A stretch of DNA of 64,000 nt from NCBI GenBank assembly GCA_903970165.1, contig CAJCHZ010000047.1, positions 62,001-126,000 of the forward strand. The letters run 5' to 3'. A program made the position numbers and the translations under genes. The notes under the pieces were generated by a model, which did no database searches, had not been told where the DNA came from, and saw nothing but the letters and a program-made list of their open reading frames with translations. Source of the DNA: Betaproteobacteria bacterium. Its GTDB lineage: Bacteria; Acidobacteriota; Terriglobia; Acidiferrales; UBA7541. Of the stretch, positions 15,482 through 23,693 are shown piece after piece (the first letter of the stretch is position 1; each line of letters begins with the position of its first letter).

Positions 15482-18400
15482 TTAGGCTGCCGCCGGCGAT
15501 GGTGACTGGCTGCGTAGCTTTCTCCGTTCACGCCGGCCATGAATCATCGAGAAGACACACGGAACGAAGAATAGCGTTGCAAAGGTTGCGAAGAGAAGGC
15601 CGCCAATCACAGCGCGGCCCAAAGGCGCGTTTTGCTCACCACCCTCGCCGAGGCCGATCGCCATGGGCACCATGCCGATGATCATGGCGAGAGCAGTCAT
15701 GATTACCGGGCGCATGCGCACAAAGCCTGCCTGCAGGGCGGCTTCGCGTGCGGATTTACCTTCGCTCAGTTGCTCGCGTGCGAAGGAAACCATCAGAATA
15801 CTATTCGACGTGGCAACGCCCATGCACATAATCGCGCCCGTGAGCGAAGGCACGCTGAGAGTCGTGTGCGTGAGCAGCAAAAACCAGCAGATGCCGGCGA
15901 GTGCCCCGGGCAACGCGGTGATAATGATGAAAGGATCCAGCCACGATTGAAAATTTACGACGATCAGCAGGTACGCCAGCAGAATGGCTCCGACCAATCC
16001 GTAGCCCAAACCTCGGAACGAAGAGCGCATCGTCTGGACCTGGCCGCGAACTTCGATGTGGCTGCCGCGCGGAAGGTCTTTTTTGATGGCGTCGACTTCC
16101 TTCAGCATTTGATCGGAAACACTCCCCAAGTCGCGGCCGTCCACTGCGGCGTAGACGTTGATCATGGGTTGCACGTTGTAATGAGAAATCTCCGCTTGCC
16201 GCGCGGTGTTCGCAGTGCTTACCAGGTTTCCGATAATTTGTGGCGGCACGCCGGGCGCAGTGCCGGTAATCGGAGTGTTTTGCAGCGACTGATAAGAATC
16301 GACGCGATATTGCGGCGTTTGAACGGCAACGTTGTAGCTCACACCGTTTTTGGGATCGAGCCAGAAGGCAGGAGAAGTCTGAAAGCTGGAGCTTAGGGAG
16401 ACCAGCAAGTTCCCCGCAACGTCTTTGGCTTGTAAACCCACGGACTGTGCGCGCGTGCGATCGACATCCATGTGGAGAGTCGGCTCATCCAACGCCTGCT
16501 GCACATGAACGTCAACGGCTCCGGGGATGTGCCGGAACTCACCAGCAAGCTTTTCCGCTATGACGTAGTTGGCGCGCTGATTTGCTCCGGTGACGGCGAC
16601 ATCAATAGGAGCGGGTGTGCCGAAATTCAAAATTTGGGTAACGATGTCAGCCGGTTGGAAAAAGAACTGGGTCCCGGGGAATCTTTGCGGGAGCTTTGCG
16701 CGCAGCTCGTTGATATAAGCGCCGGTGGGCTTGCCGCGCTCTCCTTTCAATTGCACCAGGATTTCGGCGTCGGAAGTTCCGAAGGTGCCTGAATTGCTGT
16801 AGCTGAGATTGATGCCGCTGTAAGGCACACCGATATTGTCGAGAACGGTCTCCAATTCCTTGGCGGGAATGGTTTCGCGGATGACACCGTCGACTTGATC
16901 GGCCAGCCGCGCGGTTTCTTCGATGCGAAGACCGGTGCGGGCGCGGAAGTGCAAGCGAATTTGGCCGGCGTCGACCTTGGGAAAGAAGTCCCTGCCAAGA
17001 ATTCCAACGAGCCCGACAGAAAGAACGCAGAAAATAAGGAAGCAGGCACCAAACAACACCGGCGAATCGAGAGCGTAATCGAGGGACCGATGGTAGCCAT
17101 CGCGGAATCGCTCGAATCCCTGCTCGAATTTCTGCTGTAAGCGGCGGAAGAATCCTTGCTTCTCGCCGACATGCTCTTCGGGCTTGTATTCGTCGGCGCT
17201 GCTGAGGAGGTACATCGCCATGGTTGGAACGATCGTTCGAGACCATCCGTAAGAAGCAAGCATGGCGAAGCTGACCGCTTCTGCCAGCGGCACGAAGAGG
17301 TATTTCGCAACGCCGGAAAGGAAAAACATGGGCAGGAAAACGATGCAGATACAGAGCGTGGAAACCAGCGCGGGAACGGCGATCTGTTGTGCGCCGTCCA
17401 GAATGGCCTGAACGGTTTCCTTGCCCATCGCGAGGTTGCGGTTGATGTTTTCAATTTCGACGGTGGCGTCGTCAACAAGGATGCCGACGGCCAGCGCGAG
17501 GCCGCCGAGGGTCATGATGTTGATCGTTTCGCCGAGAGCGCTGAGTATCAGAATGCTGACGAGAATCGAAAGAGGGATGGAAACCGCGATGATCAGCGTG
17601 CTTTTCCAGTTTCCCAGGAAGATCAGGATCATAACCGCGGTAAGGCAAGCCGCGATAAGAGCTTCCCGCAAGACGCCCTGAATGGAAGCGCGTACGAAGA
17701 GCGATTGATCGAAGAACGTTGAGACGCGTAAGCTTTCCGGCAGCGACGAGGAATAATTCCGCAACACTTCCTTGACGCGATCCACGATGTCGAGCGTCGA
17801 AGCCCCGCCGGTCTTGTACGTGGCCATCAGGACGCCGCGCTGCCCGTTTACGCGCACGATGTTGGTTTGCGGAGTAAATCCATCGCGGATGTGCGCGACA
17901 TCCTTCATGTAGATCGTCGCGCCATTGACGGTCTTGACAGGCAGATCGTTCAACCCGTCGATCGTAAGCGGGCTGCCGTTCATCTCGACGAGATATTCGA
18001 GCGAACCGAGCTTCACAGTGCCCGTCGGCAAGATCAGGTTCTGCGCGTTCACGGCGTTAACGATATCTACGGGAGAAAGGCCCTTCGACTGCAACGCGGC
18101 GGAATCAATGTCTACAGAAACGACACGTTGTTTTCCCCCGTAGGGAAAGGGAAGCGCGGCGCCTTGCACGGTCGCGAGCTGCGTACGAATGAAGTTGTTT
18201 CCAAAGTCGAAAAGCTGCTGCTCGCTTAAGCTGTCGCTCGTCAATCCAATTTGAATGACGGGCACGGTGGACGCCGAAAAGATCGCGACGAGCGGAGGAG
18301 TTGTCCCGGGAGGCAGCTGTCGCAAAATGGTCTGTACGATGGCGGTGGTTTGCGCCAAGGCAACTTGCACATTGGCGGTTGGCTGGAAGTAAATTTTGAC

Positions 18401-18673
18401 GACCGATATGCCGTTGAGAGACTGCGACTCGATGTGTTCGACGTCGTTCACGAGCGTGGTGACGGAGCGCTCGGAGTTGCTGGTGATGCGCTGCTCCATC
18501 TCCTGGGGTTCGAGCCCCGCGTAGTTCCAAACCAGGCTGATCACCGGGATGTTGATCTCAGGGAAAATATCTGTGGGTGTGCGCAGGAGCACAACCGGCG
18601 TCAGCAGAAGTATAACGAGAGCGAGGACCACGAAAGTATAGGGCCTCGACAGCGCTAATCGGACTATCCACAT
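15482..18673 (-). CDS. RND-type efflux pump, HAE1-like inner-membrane subunit
   Basis: A 1063-aa proton-driven pump with the AcrB layout: TM1 (YTFVVLALVILLLTPVVLL), a periplasmic porter/docking domain, six helices, then a second copy. Helix 4 contains GILVDDATVEIENI with the paired aspartates used in proton relay. The central domain carries the second-half start LDSPVLFGACFLIFCVLSVGLVG. The substrate could be organic compounds or dyes; nothing points to metals. The pump gene is first in the operon, followed by adaptor and outer-membrane factor, whereas many RND operons start with the adaptor. Confidence 0.94.
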   Translation of the reverse strand: MWIVRLALSRPYTFVVLALVILLLTPVVLLRTPTDIFPEINIPVISLVWNYAGLEPQEMEQRITSNSERSVTTLVNDVEHIESQSLNGISVVKIYFQPTANVQVALAQTTAIVQTILRQLPPGTTPPLVAIFSASTVPVIQIGLTSDSLSEQQLFDFGNNFIRTQLATVQGAALPFPYGGKQRVVSVDIDSAALQSKGLSPVDIVNAVNAQNLILPTGTVKLGSLEYLVEMNGSPLTIDGLNDLPVKTVNGATIYMKDVAHIRDGFTPQTNIVRVNGQRGVLMATYKTGGASTLDIVDRVKEVLRNYSSSLPESLRVSTFFDQSLFVRASIQGVLREALIAACLTAVMILIFLGNWKSTLIIAVSIPLSILVSILILSALGETINIMTLGGLALAVGILVDDATVEIENINRNLAMGKETVQAILDGAQQIAVPALVSTLCICIVFLPMFFLSGVAKYLFVPLAEAVSFAMLASYGWSRTIVPTMAMYLLSSADEYKPEEHVGEKQGFFRRLQQKFEQGFERFRDGYHRSLDYALDSPVLFGACFLIFCVLSVGLVGILGRDFFPKVDAGQIRLHFRARTGLRIEETARLADQVDGVIRETIPAKELETVLDNIGVPYSGINLSYSNSGTFGTSDAEILVQLKGERGKPTGAYINELRAKLPQRFPGTQFFFQPADIVTQILNFGTPAPIDVAVTGANQRANYVIAEKLAGEFRHIPGAVDVHVQQALDEPTLHMDVDRTRAQSVGLQAKDVAGNLLVSLSSSFQTSPAFWLDPKNGVSYNVAVQTPQYRVDSYQSLQNTPITGTAPGVPPQIIGNLVSTANTARQAEISHYNVQPMINVYAAVDGRDLGSVSDQMLKEVDAIKKDLPRGSHIEVRGQVQTMRSSFRGLGYGLVGAILLAYLLIVVNFQSWLDPFIIITALPGALAGICWFLLLTHTTLSVPSLTGAIMCMGVATSNSILMVSFAREQLSEGKSAREAALQAGFVRMRPVIMTALAMIIGMVPMAIGLGEGGEQNAPLGRAVIGGLLFATFATLFFVPCVFSMIHGRRERRKLRSQSPSPAAA

Positions 18674-19188
18674 AGACTTGCTGCGTTTCCTTTTTGGACC
18701 TTTGGCCCGTTTCTACGGATTAGAACGGTAGCTTCGCCTGCTCTAACTGTTAGATTCCTGGGAGCAATTTTTCGGGTACGCCCCGCGCCCGCGCACGATA
18801 TATCTTTTGTTTTGCTCGACAATATGAAAAGTTTGAATCGTTTCGATTTGGGCTTCCTGTGGGCCTATATCCGACAGGCGTATCGGAGCACCGATTCGCG
18901 CCTTCCCTCAGTCAAACCCCTATGAATCAATAGGTTAGCCTGAAAGGCCCATTTCTTATGCCAATCTTACTCTCTTTATGTGATGCCCGGAATTGCTTCC
19001 TGTCACATCACGCAACGCCGCCAATTTGGACTGCGTTTCGATGTCCTACCGTAGGCATGAATCTTTCGGGTATAGTCCCACGTAATTAGATTTGGTTATC
19101 CGCGTCTAACCAATCGCGCGTGTCCTTATTGAGAAAGAAGAAACAATCAAAGAGCAAGGTTTTGCAGCAGAGATAAGGAGCTGATCCC
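18674..19188. other. 515-bp intergenic region between two divergent operons
   Basis: It separates the leftward RND operon from the rightward ABC operon. No open frame of credible length is seen. It contains the palindrome at 19092-19113 and a weaker GTGATG...CATCAC pair near 18980-19015. Promoters of both operons should lie here, but no clear -10/-35 pair was found. Confidence 0.6.
19092..19113. promoter_or_regulatory. Operator-like palindrome upstream of ABC operon
   Basis: TTGGTTA and TAACCAA are perfect inverted arms around eight bases, about 75 bases before the start of the ABC ATPase gene. The size and spacing are those of a dimeric repressor site. No regulator gene is adjacent, so the binding protein is unknown. 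Confidence 0.4.
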
Positions 19189-20067
19189 GTGCTTTCCATT
19201 CGCAACCTTTCGAAGACTTATTCCGGTGGCGTCCGCGCGCTGCGCGACGTTTCGCTCGACATTGCGCCCGGAATGTTCGGGCTGCTCGGGCCGAACGGAG
19301 CCGGCAAGTCCACGTTCATGAAAATTCTGGCGACGCTGCTCGACCCGGATACCGGGACGGCTACTTTGGACGGCCTGGACTTGATTGCGGATAAGGACGC
19401 GACGCGGCGGCTGCTCGGTTATTTGCCTCAGGAGTTTGGCGTTTATCCCAAGATGTCGGCCGTGGATATGCTGAACCACCTTGCGGTGATGAAGGGGATT
19501 ACGAAGAGGGGAGAGCGAAAAGAGATTGTCGAAGGGTTGCTGCACCAGACGAATTTGTGGGAAGTGCGCAAGAAGGCGCTTGGCGGATACTCCGGCGGAA
19601 TGAAGCAGCGATTCGGGATTGCGCAGGCGCTGCTTGCGAATCCCAAGCTGATTATCGTGGACGAGCCTACCGCGGGACTTGATCCGGCGGAGCGAAACCG
19701 CTTCCTGAACTTGCTGAGTTCGATCGGGCGCAACGTGGTCGTGATTCTCTCGACCCATATCGTGGAAGACGTGCTGGAGCTGTGTTCGCGCATGGCCATC
19801 ATGAGCAGCGGGCAGCTGATTCTCGAGGGCGCGCCCGCGCAGGCAGTCGACTGCGTAAAAGGAAAGGTCTGGAGCAAGGTCGTCTCGACCGATACGGAAC
19901 GGGATACCGTCGAAAAATCCTTTCATGTCATTTCCGCACATATGGTGGCAGGTCTCAACGAGTTGCGAATTTATTCAGAGACGGCGCCGGGAGATGGATT
20001 CGCCCAGGCCGAAGCCGATCTCGAAGACGTCTATTTTTTCAACCTGACGCGGCATCAGAGAAATTGA
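19189..20067 (+). CDS. ABC transporter ATP-binding protein
   Basis: A 292-aa cytoplasmic ATPase of the ABC-2 type exporter class. Walker A GPNGAGKST (34-42), Q-loop in GYLPQEFG, signature YSGGMKQR, Walker B LIIVDEPTAGLD and H-loop STHIVED are all intact. The GTG start follows AAGGAG. The last 70 residues form the accessory C-terminal domain usual in this class. It is 15 bases ahead of the permease/peptidase fusion, so the two almost certainly form one transporter. Confidence 0.94.
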   Translation: MLSIRNLSKTYSGGVRALRDVSLDIAPGMFGLLGPNGAGKSTFMKILATLLDPDTGTATLDGLDLIADKDATRRLLGYLPQEFGVYPKMSAVDMLNHLAVMKGITKRGERKEIVEGLLHQTNLWEVRKKALGGYSGGMKQRFGIAQALLANPKLIIVDEPTAGLDPAERNRFLNLLSSIGRNVVVILSTHIVEDVLELCSRMAIMSSGQLILEGAPAQAVDCVKGKVWSKVVSTDTERDTVEKSFHVISAHMVAGLNELRIYSETAPGDGFAQAEADLEDVYFFNLTRHQRN

Positions 20068-20082
20068 GCGGGAGAGCAGAGC

Positions 20083-23000
20083 ATGTTTTTCAATTTTTTG
20101 CTGTTTGAACTGAAGCTGCGGCTTAAGAGTGTCTCCACTTATGTCTTCTTTCTGCTTACCGCGCTGCTTCCGTTCTTTGCCGTGTCAACACAGGGGTTCG
20201 GACCGATCGGAAGCGGGAAAATTCTGCTCAACAGCCCGTTTGCCGTGCTGCTGATCATCACGTTCGTAATGTTTTACGGTTCCATTCTCCTGGCCGCGAT
20301 CTTTGGACCGGCGATTCTGCGCGACTTCAATCAGGACACTTATCAGCTGATTTTCACAAAGCCGATTTCCAAGTACTCCTACCTTGGCGGCCGCTGGGCC
20401 GGTTCGATGATTACGGCCATCTTTGTGTTTTCCGGAATCGTGTTTGGGACGGCCCTCGGCACGATGATGCCGTGGACGGATAAGCTGCGGCTAGCGCCGA
20501 ATGATTTTGGAATGTACTTCCGCGCATTTTTTTCGATGGGAGTCGTCGAGATTTTCTTTCTAGGCACCCTGTTCTTCTGCGTTGCTGCACTGACGCGCAA
20601 CATTGTGGTGGTCTATTTGCAGGGTGTGGCTTTGGTCGCGCTCTATTTCATCGAAGCCATCGCGGTGATCACGTCCAACAAGCTGGATCGTACCTGGGCA
20701 TCCATATGCGACCCGATGGGCCTCATCATGAACCAGAGTTTGACTCGTTATTGGACCGTAGCGGAAAAGAACACGCTCCTGCCGCACTGGACCGGAGTAT
20801 TTCTATACAACCGGTTACTGTGGATGGGAGTCGGCGCCCTTGCACTTATCGCTGCCTTCGTGTTCTTCCCGATGTCGGCGGAAGTTTTAGGATCGCGCCG
20901 ATCGACCAAACATGCAAAGGCGGCGCGCGCCGAGGAAGAGGCGCAGGGAAAGCCACGCAGCCGGTTCGGCGTGGAATTGCCGCGGGTCACGCAAATCTTC
21001 GGCGCGATGACAACCTGGAAACAATTGCTTTCGCTGACGCGCTTGCGGTTTTTCAACATTGTGCGCGAGTTGCCTTTCTGGGCCATCGCGATGCTGATGC
21101 TCTTGTTTGCCTTAATCGGAGGGCATTTCGCAGGGAACAATAATGGCGTGGAGGTTTGGCCGGTAACGTACTTGATGGTTTCCATCGTTTCCGGCAATGC
21201 AGGACTGTTCCTGATCATCATTGGCGCGCTGTACGCGGGAGAGGTGATCTGGCGCGAGCGCGACGTGCGCTTCGAGCAGATTCACGATTCCTTGCCTCTT
21301 CGCGATTGGGCTGACTTTGTCAGCAAGTTCCTGGCGTTGGCGATGGTGGAAACCCTGCTGGTGTCTGTCATCTGGGTTTGCGGCTTGATTTCTCAGATTA
21401 CGCAGGGATACTTCCGCTTCGAAATGGTCCACTACGCCAAGGAACTGTATCTCGTTTTCCTTCCCCAAATGCTGACGATCGTTCTGCTGGCTCTGTTTCT
21501 GCAAACTCTCCTCGGAAATAAATTCATCGGCCACGCGGTCGTAATCGGCTTCTTTATATTGATTCCGACGTTGTATTCGTGGGGTTTCGAGAACCGGCTG
21601 TATATGTTTGGAGAGATTACGCCTTACACGTATTCGGACATGAATGGCTACGGGCATTTTGTGATGGCGCTCTTCTGGTCGATTTCCTATTGGCTGTTCG
21701 TGGGCTGTTTGCTGGGAGTGTTCGCGGTGATGTTTGCGCGCCGGGGAACGGAACAATCCTTCGCCGCGCGCCTGAAAACGGCGCGCCCGCGCGTGGCCCG
21801 TTTGATTCCTGCCGCGGCGGCATTTTCTCTGCTCGCGGCGATTTGTGGCGCGGTTTTCTACTACAACACGCATATTTTGAACGAATTCCGGACGGCGAAG
21901 CAAAGTCGCCATCGCGCCGCGGCGTACGAGCAGCTCTACAAAAAATACGAACGGTTGCCGCAGCCAAAGATTACGGCTGTGGATGTTGCGGTGGACATTT
22001 ACCCGGAGCGACGGTCCTTCTCGGCGACCGGCTCTTATAGGCTCGTGAATCACACCGATAAGCCGATCGACGAAGTACACATCACAGACACCCAGGAGTC
22101 GCTACAGGATGTTGCATTCGACCGCGGCTCCAAACAGACCCTGGGCGACAAAGTGCATTTCTATTCGATCTACAAGCTGGACCAGCCGCTTCGGCCCAAC
22201 GAAACGATGAAAATGAATTTCCACGTTGGCCATACTTCCCGCGGATTCAAGGATGGGAACGAGCGGCCCGAGTTCGCTTACAACGGCACATTTTTTGACC
22301 GCGATTATTTCCCTTTCATCGGTTACAACCAACGAATCGAACTCGACGACCCGGTTCGCCGGCGCGAGGAGAAACTTCCCGCACTCGAAGAGATGGCCCC
22401 TCCGGGCGACCCATACTATTCCAACATCAACCTGTTTACGTCGGATTCGGAGTGGGTAACGTTTCACGCCCTGGTGAGCACATCGGCGGACCAGATTGCG
22501 ATTGCGCCTGGCGACCTGAAGCGCTCCTGGACGGAAAACGGGCGCCGCTATTTCGACTACAGCATGGGAGACACACGCATCAATAATTTCTTTTCGTTTC
22601 TCTCGGGGAGTTTCAGCGAGAAGAGCGATCAGTGGAAAAACGTGAAGCTCGATATTTATTACCAGCCGGGGCATGAATTTAATCTGGACAAGATGATGGA
22701 CGCGTCCAAGACGGGCCTCGAGTATTACCAGAAAAATTTCAGCGACTACCAGTTCGACGAGTTTCGTGTGCTTGAATTTCCACGCTATCGCCGATTCGCG
22801 CAATCCTTTCCTGGCACTGTTCCATTCTCCGAAGATATCGGCTTCATCGAGCGGCTCAAAAAGCCCGACGACATCGACTTACTTTACTTCGTGACGGCGC
22901 ACGAACTCGCTCACCAATGGTGGGGCCATCAACTGATCGGTAGTGCGACGCAGGGCTCGAACATGATGGCTGAATCGCTGGCGGAATACTCTGCCCTCAA

Positions 23001-23676
23001 AGTGATGGAAAAGAAGTACGGCGAGGACATGACGCGGAAGTTTCTGCGCTATGAACTCGACGGCTACTTGCGTGGCCGTGCTGGCGAGTCGCGGCATGAG
23101 CCGCCGCTGGTCCTGGTCCAGCGCGAGCCGTATGTGTGGTATCAGAAAGGCTCGATGACCATGTTCGCTCTGGCGGATTACATCGGCGAGGACAAAGTGA
23201 ATCTCGCTCTGCGTAACTTCCTTGAGAAGAATCGCTACGCGCAAGGGCCATTCCCCGATACACGTGGATTTGTCGCCGCGCTCCGCGAACAAACTCCGCC
23301 CGAGCTGCAGTACGTGGTTACCGACATGTTCGAGTCCATCGTGCTCTACGACAATCGTGCCGTCTCTGCGACCTACATCGAAACGCCGGACAAAAAATAC
23401 AAAGTGACTCTGAAAGTGGCTTCGCTCAAAAAGAAAGCGGACGGCTCTGGAAACGAAACGCCGATGACCATTCACGATTTGATTGACGTCGGCGTCTTCA
23501 GCGGGTCGAAGGAACATCTGAAGCGCCTCAACCTGCACAAAGAATGGATCTCCCAGGAAAACAGTACTTTCGAGTTTGTCGTTGACGAACAGCCGACGTT
23601 CGCGGGAATCGACCCGTATAACAAGCTCATAGACCGCAATCCCGGCGATAATTTAACGAGTGTGGAAAAGCAGTAG
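20083..23676 (+). CDS. ABC-2-type permease fused to an M1-like zinc aminopeptidase
   Basis: A 1197-aa membrane protein. About the first 560 residues hold two ABC-2-like sets of membrane helices, starting FLLFELKLRLKSVSTYVFFLL and resuming at about residue 330. After a further helix near 585-605, a large extracytoplasmic part resembles M1 aminopeptidases. The zinc site is HELAHQWWGH (H940, E941, H944) with ESLAEY (E964) as third ligand, the first glutamate being 19 residues after H944. The usual GAMEN substrate loop is replaced by VPFSEDIGF. The architecture implies that transport and peptide trimming occur in one polypeptide. The preceding gene supplies the ATPase. Confidence 0.9.
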   Translation: MFFNFLLFELKLRLKSVSTYVFFLLTALLPFFAVSTQGFGPIGSGKILLNSPFAVLLIITFVMFYGSILLAAIFGPAILRDFNQDTYQLIFTKPISKYSYLGGRWAGSMITAIFVFSGIVFGTALGTMMPWTDKLRLAPNDFGMYFRAFFSMGVVEIFFLGTLFFCVAALTRNIVVVYLQGVALVALYFIEAIAVITSNKLDRTWASICDPMGLIMNQSLTRYWTVAEKNTLLPHWTGVFLYNRLLWMGVGALALIAAFVFFPMSAEVLGSRRSTKHAKAARAEEEAQGKPRSRFGVELPRVTQIFGAMTTWKQLLSLTRLRFFNIVRELPFWAIAMLMLLFALIGGHFAGNNNGVEVWPVTYLMVSIVSGNAGLFLIIIGALYAGEVIWRERDVRFEQIHDSLPLRDWADFVSKFLALAMVETLLVSVIWVCGLISQITQGYFRFEMVHYAKELYLVFLPQMLTIVLLALFLQTLLGNKFIGHAVVIGFFILIPTLYSWGFENRLYMFGEITPYTYSDMNGYGHFVMALFWSISYWLFVGCLLGVFAVMFARRGTEQSFAARLKTARPRVARLIPAAAAFSLLAAICGAVFYYNTHILNEFRTAKQSRHRAAAYEQLYKKYERLPQPKITAVDVAVDIYPERRSFSATGSYRLVNHTDKPIDEVHITDTQESLQDVAFDRGSKQTLGDKVHFYSIYKLDQPLRPNETMKMNFHVGHTSRGFKDGNERPEFAYNGTFFDRDYFPFIGYNQRIELDDPVRRREEKLPALEEMAPPGDPYYSNINLFTSDSEWVTFHALVSTSADQIAIAPGDLKRSWTENGRRYFDYSMGDTRINNFFSFLSGSFSEKSDQWKNVKLDIYYQPGHEFNLDKMMDASKTGLEYYQKNFSDYQFDEFRVLEFPRYRRFAQSFPGTVPFSEDIGFIERLKKPDDIDLLYFVTAHELAHQWWGHQLIGSATQGSNMMAESLAEYSALKVMEKKYGEDMTRKFLRYELDGYLRGRAGESRHEPPLVLVQREPYVWYQKGSMTMFALADYIGEDKVNLALRNFLEKNRYAQGPFPDTRGFVAALREQTPPELQYVVTDMFESIVLYDNRAVSATYIETPDKKYKVTLKVASLKKKADGSGNETPMTIHDLIDVGVFSGSKEHLKRLNLHKEWISQENSTFEFVVDEQPTFAGIDPYNKLIDRNPGDNLTSVEKQ

Positions 23677-23693
23677 CCAAACAAAATCAACCG

